Source of the DNA: Brevibacterium marinum
GTDB taxonomy: Bacteria > Actinomycetota > Actinomycetes > Actinomycetales > Brevibacteriaceae
NCBI RefSeq assembly: GCF_011927955.1
Contig: NZ_JAATJN010000001.1
Coordinates: forward strand, 3,410,001-3,474,000
DNA length: 64,000 nucleotides
Reading direction: 5' to 3'
In this document: positions 8,525 to 16,814 of the stretch, one piece after another
Numbering within the stretch: the stretch's first letter is position 1
Layout: the number at the start of each line of letters is the position of its first letter
Notes under the pieces: generated by a model
Seen by the model: the letters and a program-made list of their open reading frames with translations, nothing else
What the model was told of the DNA's origin: nothing
Databases searched by the model: none
Program-made: the position numbers and the translations under genes

Positions 8525-9636
8525 TCCAAAGCCTCCTCGCTCTGTGACAGTGCTGCTTCCTGGAGCTGATCAGTTGCGAACGGCAGGCTTGCTTCTGCCA
8601 GTGTTCGAGCCGTTCGATGGACGCCGATGGTCCGTCCCAGTGAAGAATCGTCGATGAAGGTCGAAAGAACTCCGCCGGGGATGCGGATTCTCAGTTCGTG
8701 ACCACTCGGCGACCCGAGGCTGTTGGCGACTACGGTTCCCTGAGTTTGAGCCGCGACGCTTACCCCGACACTCCCGGTTATCGGCATCGCCGGATGCGGC
8801 CGGCCCATGGACAGCATCAGGATTTGGAGATCGGCGGACTCGTCCGTGGATCTGCTGACCAGACCAATCTTCGGAATTGCGCGTTCCGCATCTTGCGGAT
8901 CGTGCGCCAGCCCCATCTCAACTGCGGCTTGGCGGCGGATGGTCTCGATGGTCTCAAGCTGTGCGCTGACTTGGTCGACCCAGTCATCATACGATTCGGC
9001 TGGAAAGCCGAACTTCTCCGCGTCAATCAGCGCCAACGGGGCTCCGGCATCGATCAGACTGACCTCCGCGATGGTGTCGCCGGTAGCTATCCGCGAAATC
9101 GCCTGACCAGTCGGAAGCAGCTTGCCCGTCGTACGACCTTCCGGCGATAGGAATCCGAGCTGCACACTGTGTCCAGGGAATACGGTTCCGGGAACAATTG
9201 AAGTCAGATGGTCCGGCAACTGTCGATCTGGCGTCGGAATGGATTGAATGATTGTCTGCTTGGTGTTGGTGTTGAATGTTCGCACTTCAGTGACGTCGTT
9301 TCGCCGGGCCACCCATCCTTGCTCAATGGCATACAGCCCCACAACTGACGAGCAGTTTCCGCAGTTGCTCCCCCAGTCGACCTTTGCCTCTTCAATACCC
9401 ACTTGAGCGAATGTGAACTCCACATCGATATCTTCACTTTCGCTACGGCGTAGAATCATCGCCTTACTCGTGGTGGAGGTGGCGCCCCCCACTCCATCCA
9501 GTTGGCGAACATCTGGGCTGCCAAAGATGCGGGGAAGGAGTGTATCTGCGGAAAATCCGGTCTTCTGTATGGCGGCGTGCTCAAAAACCCAGCATTTGCT
9601 CGTCCCGCCTCGCATCCAATGTGCTCGCAGATCCAT
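8512..9636 (-). CDS. PrpF-family isomerase (2-methylaconitate / 4-oxalomesaconate-type)
   Basis: A 374-residue protein of the PrpF family (diaminopimelate-epimerase-like fold). Visible family features are MRGGTSKCWVF at the start, the DGVGGATSTTSKAMI loop, and DWGSNCGNCSSVVG, which carries the Cys residues of the active site. Known members isomerise cis/trans double bonds in 2-methylaconitate, or tautomerise 4-oxalomesaconate. It is the first gene of an operon with a tricarboxylate transporter, so a likely role is to convert an imported unsaturated tricarboxylate (for example an aconitate-like compound) to a form that enters central metabolism. The exact substrate is inference. Confidence 0.82.
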   Translation of the reverse strand: MDLRAHWMRGGTSKCWVFEHAAIQKTGFSADTLLPRIFGSPDVRQLDGVGGATSTTSKAMILRRSESEDIDVEFTFAQVGIEEAKVDWGSNCGNCSSVVGLYAIEQGWVARRNDVTEVRTFNTNTKQTIIQSIPTPDRQLPDHLTSIVPGTVFPGHSVQLGFLSPEGRTTGKLLPTGQAISRIATGDTIAEVSLIDAGAPLALIDAEKFGFPAESYDDWVDQVSAQLETIETIRRQAAVEMGLAHDPQDAERAIPKIGLVSRSTDESADLQILMLSMGRPHPAMPITGSVGVSVAAQTQGTVVANSLGSPSGHELRIRIPGGVLSTFIDDSSLGRTIGVHRTARTLAEASLPFATDQLQEAALSQSEEALECRT

Positions 9637-9722
9637 TGTGTGTTGCTCCCGTCACTCTGAGTCGCTTGGTGACAGCCTAGGAATCGGGCAATTTAAGCAC
9701 AATGTTCCAGTTATTCATTCAA

Positions 9723-9739
9723 GTTAACAACTACTTAAC
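9723..9739. promoter_or_regulatory. Candidate LysR box upstream of the prpF-tct operon
   Basis: Inverted repeat GTTAA-N7-TTAAC (a T-N11-A type site), 87 bases upstream of the PrpF-like gene. This is the usual form of a LysR-regulator site. The nearest LysR gene (10843) is now separated from it by an insertion sequence. Confidence 0.5.
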
Positions 9740-9816
9740 CCGCATGGATCGGCATATTGCAGAGTGCACCGGGTTCATCAGCCATCGCCCTCTTGGATTC
9801 GAATCGTCGTGACTTA

Positions 9817-10814
9817 GAGGTTGCGCGGATAGGGAGTCATCTCCAGTCATAGCGCTTGACGGGCCTGGTAGTCCACCGACACTGAGTCCATGACATCTGC
9901 AGCAACCGCTTGAGGACAATGACGGCATTCGCCAGACTCGCCCACGCGTGTTGGACTCGATCAACACGATCGAGCACCACGTGCAAGAGCCTGAACCCGC
10001 GAGTATGCCAGGAATTCGTCCGCTCGATCGTCCACCGCCGGGTGTGGTTGATCTCGATAAAAGCCCCCTTGGGAGAGATCCTCCATTCGCATCCGAACTC
10101 CGACAACAGGTTCCGGGTGACCTGCGAATCGTATCCGGAATCAAGATCGATCCGAATGCGCTCGGGCAGGAAGAACCCGAACCGGGACAGACACTCCACG
10201 GTCGGCCGCAGCAACGGGGAATCGTGGCGATTCGCACCCGCCAGAACAACTCCGATCGGCAGGCCGTGGCCTTCGACGAGCACGGACCGTTTCTGTCCGG
10301 ACTTGCCACGATCGGTCGGGTTCGGTCCGGTGTTGTCACCACCGCAGGGAGCCTTCACACAGCAGCCATCAACGCTCAGGTGAGTCAGGTCCAGGCCGAT
10401 GACTTGATCGAAGGCCTCGAGCACGATCTGCTCCAGGCGAGCGAACACACCGTGGGCGATCCATTCATCGCGGCGGCATCGCAACGTTGTAGCTGAGACC
10501 AAGCCGTCAGCATGTTTGGTGTAGGCACCGCCGAGGACGAGTCGGGTGACGAGCTTGTCGAAGACGATCCGATCGGCAACTCGTCGCCGGTGGCATCCGA
10601 GGGGGTGGTCGTCGTTGATCGTGGGCAGAAGAGTTTTGAATTGGCTCCAGAGAGGGTCGATGACTGAAGATGGAAGTGCTGGCACGGGGAAGCTGTCCTT
10701 ATGTCTTCGATTGTGATGTTTGCACTTCCATCGAAGCTGACGCTTCTCCGTGTCAGTCTGTTACGACACGCCGGGTGCAGGATACGCACACTCCCCACCT
10801 ATCCGCGCAACCTC
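9817..10814 (-). mobile_element. IS5-family insertion sequence, intact
   Basis: A 998-base element with perfect 17-base terminal inverted repeats (GAGGTTGCGCGGATAGG at 9817-9833 and its complement at 10798-10814). It is flanked on both sides by TTA (9814-9816 and 10815-10817), which fits a 3-base TNA-type target duplication as made by some IS5-family groups. If the repeat is read one step shorter, the duplication can also be seen as CTTAG. It carries one full transposase gene. It lies between the prpF-tct operon and a LysR gene. Clean ends suggest a fairly recent insertion. Confidence 0.9.
9837..10685 (-). CDS. IS5-family transposase
   Basis: A 282-residue single-frame DDE transposase. The N-terminal part (LPSSVIDPLWSQFKTLLP) is the usual IS5-type DNA-binding start. 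The catalytic residues probably lie at LSVDGCCVKAP (first Asp), IRIDLDSGYDS (second Asp) and WTIERTNSWH (Glu of the YREK-like region). There is no frameshift, so the enzyme looks complete. The gene fills nearly all of the element between the inverted repeats. Confidence 0.9.
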   Translation of the reverse strand: MPALPSSVIDPLWSQFKTLLPTINDDHPLGCHRRRVADRIVFDKLVTRLVLGGAYTKHADGLVSATTLRCRRDEWIAHGVFARLEQIVLEAFDQVIGLDLTHLSVDGCCVKAPCGGDNTGPNPTDRGKSGQKRSVLVEGHGLPIGVVLAGANRHDSPLLRPTVECLSRFGFFLPERIRIDLDSGYDSQVTRNLLSEFGCEWRISPKGAFIEINHTRRWTIERTNSWHTRGFRLLHVVLDRVDRVQHAWASLANAVIVLKRLLQMSWTQCRWTTRPVKRYDWR

Positions 10815-10842
10815 TTAGAACTCATGTAGCTACACTTAAGAT

Positions 10843-11757
10843 ATGAGACTCTTGGATGCGAAACGACTTGAGATTTTTGTCAGAACTGTTGAGGCCGGAT
10901 CAGTCACCGCCGCCGCTGACGAACTGTCGTACACAGTCTCGGCTGTGTCGCAGCAGCTCCACCGGCTTGAGCTCGAGCTGGGCCATTCGCTGCTTCAACG
11001 ACAGTCAAGGGGTGTCATTCCCACCGAAGCCGGCATGATGTTGGCAAATCACGCTCGCAAGATTCTGCGGCAGATGGATGCGACCCGGGCAGACCTTGAT
11101 GACCTTGCGGCGGGTAAGAGCGGGTCATTGGTAGTTGGGGCGTTTCCGACGGTCGCAGCATCGTTCCTCCCCCTGGTCATCGAGACATTCACGTCCCAAT
11201 ATCCTTCAGTGGACCTGTCGATTCGCAGTGCTCGCATCGATACGTTGATTGCCGAACTCGAGCGCGGCTCTACACAGATGAGCTTGCTGTGGGACCATCC
11301 TTGGCGCCCGATCTCTGTCGAGGGCATCACGATCGACGAGCTGTTCCGCGAACCGTTTGTAATTCTCGTATCGAAGAATCATCGGCTGGCACGAGCATCT
11401 GAGGTCCAGATGAAAGACCTTGCTGACGAGACCTGGGTCGTTCGGGCCGACGCCCATCCTGTCGTGGAAGTCTTGGACAGGGCCGCTACCTCTGCAGGCT
11501 TTCGTCCTTCTATAGCGATGTACGCTAACGACTACCAGGAAGCACAGGCAATGGTGAGCGCCGGCATCGGTGTAGCCATGGCACCGACGGGAGCTGTGAC
11601 CCTTCGACATCCTGGGGTGCGGTCCTTGTCGCTGGGCGACGAGGCTCCAGTGAGACGAATCCTGGTGGGCCAGCGAGACGAACGAGTTGGGTCCTCGGCG
11701 GAGATCGCACTTCGTCGCGCACTGTTCGACACTGCCAAGGGAATGGTCCCGTCATAA
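10843..11757 (+). CDS. LysR-family transcriptional regulator
   Basis: A 304-residue regulator with N-terminal HTH (LEIFVRTVEAGSVTAAADEL, then AVSQQLHRLELELG) and a full substrate-binding domain (SLVVGAFPTVAASFLPLVIE). It starts only 29 bases from the right end of the insertion sequence and points away from the prpF-tct operon. Before the insertion it would have been the divergent neighbour of that operon, the normal place for its pathway regulator. Little of its own promoter remains between the element and the start codon (a TGTAGCTACA palindrome at 10825-10834), so its expression may now depend on the element. Confidence 0.9.
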   Translation: MRLLDAKRLEIFVRTVEAGSVTAAADELSYTVSAVSQQLHRLELELGHSLLQRQSRGVIPTEAGMMLANHARKILRQMDATRADLDDLAAGKSGSLVVGAFPTVAASFLPLVIETFTSQYPSVDLSIRSARIDTLIAELERGSTQMSLLWDHPWRPISVEGITIDELFREPFVILVSKNHRLARASEVQMKDLADETWVVRADAHPVVEVLDRAATSAGFRPSIAMYANDYQEAQAMVSAGIGVAMAPTGAVTLRHPGVRSLSLGDEAPVRRILVGQRDERVGSSAEIALRRALFDTAKGMVPS

Positions 11758-12065
11758 ACGAGGAGGTCCCACCCGCATGAGGCCCGCCCGCTCATGAGAT
11801 CACCGATTTGCACTCGCATTCATCTCCAGCACTGTTACGACGAGAATTCACAGCGCGGTTCGATTGGAAGCGCTCTGGCTCGAGCCAGTAAAGAAATTAG
11901 GGCCGAGGCCCGTCCTCTGCTCATTGATTCCAACGTGTTTTCCTTCACTCGAGCAAGCGAGCCTCGGCCTCTGGGCAATGCCGTCGGTACGGTTTCGATC
12001 GGTAGCCGAGCTCAACGACGCGATGACCGGGCCTTCAACGACCAGCCCTCAAGGCCCACCCGATG
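11758..12065. other. Intergenic stretch with no gene seen
   Basis: About 300 bases between the LysR gene and the stop of the convergent MHS transporter. Short frames are open but none has a convincing start, composition or known motif. A decayed fragment cannot be excluded. Confidence 0.5.
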
Positions 12066-13445
12066 TCAATCGACAATGCGGTGCTCCTCCCACCCAACCC
12101 GCCAGACCCCAGCGTTCTGCTCCGCCTCATTCCCCACAGACAGGTCGATTCCGCGTCGGTCGCGAACGAGCGACACTGCCACCAGCGAGATCACGGACAT
12201 CCCCACGAGGTAGAACGACACCGACGCTGTGGTCCCGGTTGCCTGCAGCAGCGCCTGCGCAATCGTGGGAGCGAACGCGCCGCCGATCACGGCACCCAGC
12301 GCATAGGAGATCGCGACACCGCTGAACCGGATCGAGGCGGGGAACAGCTCGACGTAGAGGGCCGCCTGCGGACCGTAGGACAGACCGAGTCCGACAGAGA
12401 AGGTGCCCAGTGCCAGGTACATCAGCCCCAGGGACCCGGTGTCGATGAGCCAGAATAGGGGGAACGCTGTGGCAATGAGGATGACGAAGCCGCACACGTA
12501 TGTGCGCACCCGCCCGATGCGGTCGGCCAAATAGCCCGAGACGGCCGTCGAGACCAGCCACACGAACGATCCGAAGGTGATCGCCAGCAGCACATCGGTC
12601 TGCGAGAAGCCCACGCCATCGGTCGTCGCGTACTTCGTGACGAAACCGCCGGTGGTCATGTACCCGCTGGCGTTGTTGCCGGCGAAGATGAGGGCAGCGA
12701 CGATCACCAGCGGCAGGTGCTTCTTGAACAGCACGAGGATCGGGGCCTTGCGCTTGGCCGACTCGACCTGGATCTCCTTGAACACCGGGGTGTCCTCGAC
12801 CGATCTGCGCACCCAGTAGCCGACTCCGATGAGCACGACCGAGAGCAGGAATGGCACCCTCCAACCCCACTCCATGAACGCCTCACCGGGTGAGATGACG
12901 CCGGTCATCAGCGCGATGACACCCGAGGACAGCAGCATGCCCAGTGGCACACCCAATTGCGGGTACGATCCGGCCCTGCCTCGATGGGAATCGTCGGCAT
13001 GTTCGACGGCCAGCAGTGCGGCACCGCCCCATTCGCCGCCGGCGGAGAGTCCCTGGATGATACGGAGCAGGATGAGGAGGATCGGTGCGGTCACGCCGAT
13101 GGTCTCGTAGGTGGGGATGAGGCCGATGAGTGCCGTCGCGACACCCATCGTCACCAGTGTGACGACGAGGATGAACCGCCGCCCGAGCTTGTCCCCGAAG
13201 TGTCCCGACAGGAACGCCCCGACCGGCCGGAACAGGAACGAGATTCCGATCGTCGCGAACGCCAGCAGCTGTCCGACGCCGTCGCCGGCGGGTGCGAAGT
13301 ACAGGTGGGCGAAGACCAGTGCGGCCGCGGTCGAGTAGGTGAAGTAGTCGTACCATTCGATCGTCGTCCCGATGAGGGAGGCGAACGCGACCCTCCTCTG
13401 GTTCGCCTTCTGTGCGGGTGGCGTGGCTTCGTGTGTGGCGGTCAT
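12066..13445 (-). CDS. MFS transporter, metabolite:H+ symporter (MHS) family
   Basis: A 459-residue, 12-helix carrier. Typical MHS signatures are IGTTIEWYDYFTYSTAAALVF in the first helix, FGDKLGRR between helices 2 and 3, and RIIQGLSAGGEWGGAALLAVE in helix 4. This family takes up organic acids, betaines and related compounds with protons. It lies 102 bases downstream of the P450 fusion gene on the same strand and is probably co-transcribed, which makes it the likely importer of the P450 substrate or of a related acid. Confidence 0.88.
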   Translation of the reverse strand: MTATHEATPPAQKANQRRVAFASLIGTTIEWYDYFTYSTAAALVFAHLYFAPAGDGVGQLLAFATIGISFLFRPVGAFLSGHFGDKLGRRFILVVTLVTMGVATALIGLIPTYETIGVTAPILLILLRIIQGLSAGGEWGGAALLAVEHADDSHRGRAGSYPQLGVPLGMLLSSGVIALMTGVISPGEAFMEWGWRVPFLLSVVLIGVGYWVRRSVEDTPVFKEIQVESAKRKAPILVLFKKHLPLVIVAALIFAGNNASGYMTTGGFVTKYATTDGVGFSQTDVLLAITFGSFVWLVSTAVSGYLADRIGRVRTYVCGFVILIATAFPLFWLIDTGSLGLMYLALGTFSVGLGLSYGPQAALYVELFPASIRFSGVAISYALGAVIGGAFAPTIAQALLQATGTTASVSFYLVGMSVISLVAVSLVRDRRGIDLSVGNEAEQNAGVWRVGWEEHRIVD

Positions 13446-13547
13446 GAGAACGTCCTTGTTCAGTCGTGATGTGACGAGTTGTCGTGTGCTTCGGCCGGTC
13501 GTGATGAGGCGATGTCAGTACAGTCGCTTGGGCAGCAGTGCAGTTGA

Positions 13548-16500
13548 TCAGGCCGGGACGAGTTCGGCCGACAGGTTCGTCAGCACTCCTTCCGCCCATT
13601 CGCTCGCCGCTTCTGACGCAGGCACCGGTCCCCCTGCGTCGTGGCGGCCGTATTCGCCCACCCGGGTGGCCCCGCGTGCCTCGAGTGCTTCGGTGAGCAG
13701 TTCGCTCCCGCGCGAGTACGTCTTGGTGTAGCTGGCGTCGCCCATTCCGAAGACCGCGAAGCGCAGTCCGTCGAGTTCGGTGTTCTGCTCGCGCAGTTGT
13801 GTGTAGAACCGTGTGGCCGAGCTCGGGACGTCACCGTCCCCATACGTCGAGCACACGAGCAGGTAGAACCGCGAGGGATCCAGGTCGGCCGTGGATGCAG
13901 ACGCGAGGTCCGCGATCTTCAGGTCGTCACGCTCCCCCAAGTATGTTCCGAGCTCCTCGGCGACGAGTTCGGCATTGCCGGATTCGGTGCCGAAGAGGAT
14001 CGTCACCGGCACCCCGGGGGCCAGATCATGTGCGGCACTCGCCGAGGCGGTCGTGAGCTGTTCGTCGAGACTCGAGTCCCGTGCGGCCTCCATCATCTCC
14101 GAGCGTGTGGTGATCTTCGCCCGGCAACGCTCGACACCGGCGCCGAGGCGCTCCCTGAGATCGATTCGGCGCCATCCGTCGAAGTCGGTGGCCTTGGCAT
14201 CAGGCTCGAGACCGGGTGCACCGGTCGAGATCGACCCTGCGGTCACCTCGGCTGCGATGGTGGTCGCCAGGGCTCGGGCGTCGGTGCGCTGGTCGGGAAT
14301 GGTGCCTCGACCGTTGCCCTTGAGCCAGCCGATGGCGAAGAGCCCGTCGCTGATCTTCCCGTCAGCGGGGATCGGCGAGACGGGGCAGATGCCCTGCTTC
14401 GCAACCTGTCTCGGGTCACGGACGAAGCCGATGGCGGTGATGACGGAGTCCACTTCGAGGTGGACGGCTTCACCGTCATGGGTGAGGTCTATGCCGGCGA
14501 CGGCTTCGGTTCCGGAAGGGGTTGCCGCCGGCGAACCAGTCCCGGTGATCGCCTCGGGTGTGCTGGTGAACCACCAGTGCACCTCGAGTTCCTTCGCCGA
14601 GGCGGTGCCCCTGTCAGCGGCCTCCGCCCTGTTCGTGGGATCGATGAGGTCACGCAGTGCGTCGAGTTTCGCGTCCTTGCCGACCGGGACTGCGGACAGG
14701 TCGACGCCGTGGAGAACGTGGGACAGTCCGGGTACGCGGGCGAGTTCGCGGATCATGACGGGATCGAACTTGGCGGCCCGTGGTTCGGACCGGCCGATGA
14801 CGTCGATGCGAGTGATCTCGGACTGCAGGGATCCGTGCAAGTTGTCGTCGATGTCGCTGCCGTCCAGAGATGCTGACGAACAGGTGAGCAGCCGAAGGAT
14901 GTCGATGGCAACGTTCCCCTGTCCCACGACGGCGACGTTGCGACCAAGCACGGGCCCCGCACCGGCGTCTTCGGAAGACGCCACTTCGTCCGGATGCCCA
15001 TTGAGCAGTCGGGTGATCGTGCCTGCCCGGTAGACCTGGGGCAGGTCGGTGCCGGGGATGTCCAGTGGCCGGTCGAGGGAGAGTCCGCTGGCGAGGACCA
15101 CGGTGTCGTAGTGGGATTTGAGTTCGTCCATGGTGACGTCGGTGCCCAGCTCGGTGTTGCCGATGAACCTCGCCTGGGGATCGGTGAAGAGGCGGTCGAA
15201 CTGGGTGGTTACGGATTTGGTGCCCTGGTGGTCGGCGGCGATGCCATAGCGCAGCAGACCATAGGGCACGGGGAGTTTGTCGTAGACATCGACGGAGGCT
15301 CCGGGCACCTGGCGCAGGATCTCCTTGGCGCTGTAGCAGCCGGACGGTCCCGCACCGATGACCGCAACCTTGGGTCCCATACCTTCAGAAGCCACGGAGT
15401 CCTCCGCCGAGGTGGCTCCTCCGGTGGCCGCAGCCCCGTAGTCGGGTGCCTCGCTGGCTTTCGACCAGGTGACGGGGAGTTTGAGCATGCCGCGGAAGAC
15501 CCACCCGCCGACCTTCGACTCGCGGGAATCGTCGATGCGCAGTCCCTCAAGGCTGTTGAAGAGGAGTGGCAAAGCCACCTCGGCGATTTCGGCACGGGCG
15601 GCCCAGTTGCCCAGGCACACGTGCACGCCTTTGCTGAAGGCGAGGTGGGGTTTGGCTTCGCGGTGAATATTGAACTGGTCGGCGTTGTCCCACACGTTCT
15701 CATCGCGGTTGGCCGAGAGCACACAGATGCCCAGCTTCGCCCCGGCGGGCAGGTGGGTGCCGGCGAGCACGGTGTCCTGGGTGGTCTGGCGGGAGTACAT
15801 GCCGATGGGGGCGATCCAGCGGATGGTCTCCTCGAACACGGTGGGCCACAGCGCGGGGTTGGCCATGGCGGCGGTGCGCTGTTCGGGATGGTTGAACATG
15901 GCCATGGCTGCCACGCCCAGGGCGTCGCGAGGTTCGTTGAGTCCCCCGCCGATGGTCATCTTGATGTTCGCGCGGATCTGTTCGATCGGCATTGTCTCGC
16001 CGGGCATGGACAGCAGTCCGGAGATGAGTGAGTCGTCGCGGTGGGTGAGGTGGTATTCGAGCATCTCGTCGAGTGCCGTGTCGACTTCATTGAACGACCT
16101 CTCCCCCTTGGCCCAGACGTCCGGGTCGTCGGCGTAGTTGCCGGTCGCGTCGATCATGGTCTGCGACCAGCGCTGCAGGTCGGATTGGTCGACGTTGTAG
16201 AGGCCGAGCATACGCCGGAGGGTCTCTGCGGCATAGGGTGCGGCGAAGTCCCAGATGAGGTCGACGTCGGAGCCTTTGTCGATGAGCCCGGTCAGCAGGT
16301 CTTCGGCGACCTCCCGGTACATGCGAGTCCACACACGTTTGACGTAGCCGGGCTTGAGGACGGGCTGCCAGGCCCGGCGCTGCTCGTAGTGCTCGGGGTC
16401 GTCGCGGCGGAGCATCGAGTGACCCATGGCGCGGATCTGGAGGGAGCCCTCTTCGTTCGCGGAGAACACTTCCTGGTCGTGTTCGGTGGCGCTGACGGCG

Positions 16501-16676
16501 TCGTAGCTGGTGATGAGGTAGCGGTTGACCGCGGGCACCCAGTGGACGCCGCCTTCGGCGCGGAGGCGTTCGTAGATCGGGAACGGATCTTCGTAGAGTT
16601 CCGGGATCGTCACCCAGTCCGCCACCGGCGCCGAGGCGGCCCCTTGGTGGGTGTCCCCGTGCAGTTGAGAAGTCAT
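13548..16676 (-). CDS. Three-domain fusion: cytochrome P450 - adrenodoxin-reductase-like - flavodoxin
   Basis: A single 1042-residue reading frame. Residues ~15-405 are a P450: ExxR (EETIR, ~283-286), I-helix region GGGLNEPRDALG (~243-254), and heme loop FSKGVHVCLG with Cys ~354. After a ~30-residue Ala/Gly/Ser linker, ~435-860 form an adrenodoxin/FprA-type NADP+ reductase: FAD motif VAVIGAGPSGCYSAKE, the LPVPYGLLRYGIAADH stretch typical of FprA, NADP motif VAVVGQGNVAIDI, and late IGWLKGNGRGTIPDQRTDA. Residues ~890-1040 are a flavodoxin with FMN loop TILFGTESGNAE and STYGDGDVP. Electrons could pass NADPH-FAD-FMN-heme within one chain, making it self-sufficient. The usual I-helix Thr is replaced by the NEP sequence. 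The P450 part recalls CYP255 (GcoA-type aromatic O-demethylase) in its N-terminal, I-helix and C-terminal (WVFRG) sequences; this similarity is from memory. It is co-oriented with an MHS transporter and divergent from a LysR gene. Substrate unknown. Confidence 0.9.
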   Translation of the reverse strand: MTSQLHGDTHQGAASAPVADWVTIPELYEDPFPIYERLRAEGGVHWVPAVNRYLITSYDAVSATEHDQEVFSANEEGSLQIRAMGHSMLRRDDPEHYEQRRAWQPVLKPGYVKRVWTRMYREVAEDLLTGLIDKGSDVDLIWDFAAPYAAETLRRMLGLYNVDQSDLQRWSQTMIDATGNYADDPDVWAKGERSFNEVDTALDEMLEYHLTHRDDSLISGLLSMPGETMPIEQIRANIKMTIGGGLNEPRDALGVAAMAMFNHPEQRTAAMANPALWPTVFEETIRWIAPIGMYSRQTTQDTVLAGTHLPAGAKLGICVLSANRDENVWDNADQFNIHREAKPHLAFSKGVHVCLGNWAARAEIAEVALPLLFNSLEGLRIDDSRESKVGGWVFRGMLKLPVTWSKASEAPDYGAAATGGATSAEDSVASEGMGPKVAVIGAGPSGCYSAKEILRQVPGASVDVYDKLPVPYGLLRYGIAADHQGTKSVTTQFDRLFTDPQARFIGNTELGTDVTMDELKSHYDTVVLASGLSLDRPLDIPGTDLPQVYRAGTITRLLNGHPDEVASSEDAGAGPVLGRNVAVVGQGNVAIDILRLLTCSSASLDGSDIDDNLHGSLQSEITRIDVIGRSEPRAAKFDPVMIRELARVPGLSHVLHGVDLSAVPVGKDAKLDALRDLIDPTNRAEAADRGTASAKELEVHWWFTSTPEAITGTGSPAATPSGTEAVAGIDLTHDGEAVHLEVDSVITAIGFVRDPRQVAKQGICPVSPIPADGKISDGLFAIGWLKGNGRGTIPDQRTDARALATTIAAEVTAGSISTGAPGLEPDAKATDFDGWRRIDLRERLGAGVERCRAKITTRSEMMEAARDSSLDEQLTTASASAAHDLAPGVPVTILFGTESGNAELVAEELGTYLGERDDLKIADLASASTADLDPSRFYLLVCSTYGDGDVPSSATRFYTQLREQNTELDGLRFAVFGMGDASYTKTYSRGSELLTEALEARGATRVGEYGRHDAGGPVPASEAASEWAEGVLTNLSAELVPA

Positions 16677-16713
16677 CGTCGTCTCCCCTCATCCTTGAGA
16701 CTGTGCTGTCTGT

Positions 16714-16737
16714 GCGATCACTCGATGCTGTGATCGC
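16714..16737. promoter_or_regulatory. Dyad operator candidate between the P450 fusion and lysR
   Basis: Perfect 8-base inverted repeat GCGATCAC-N8-GTGATCGC. It lies 38 bases upstream of the P450 fusion start and 78 bases upstream of the divergent LysR start, where a shared operator would be expected. Confidence 0.5.
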
Positions 16738-16814
16738 GTTCACAGTCCAGTCTGCGACGGGTACGATCAAAGGAAAAGCGGAATTAATCTGACAACTAGT
16801 CCGGAAACGCGAAT

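Noticed and set aside
13641..16733. Long plus-strand frames opposite the P450 fusion
   Set aside because: All are shadows of a gene with three recognisable domains.
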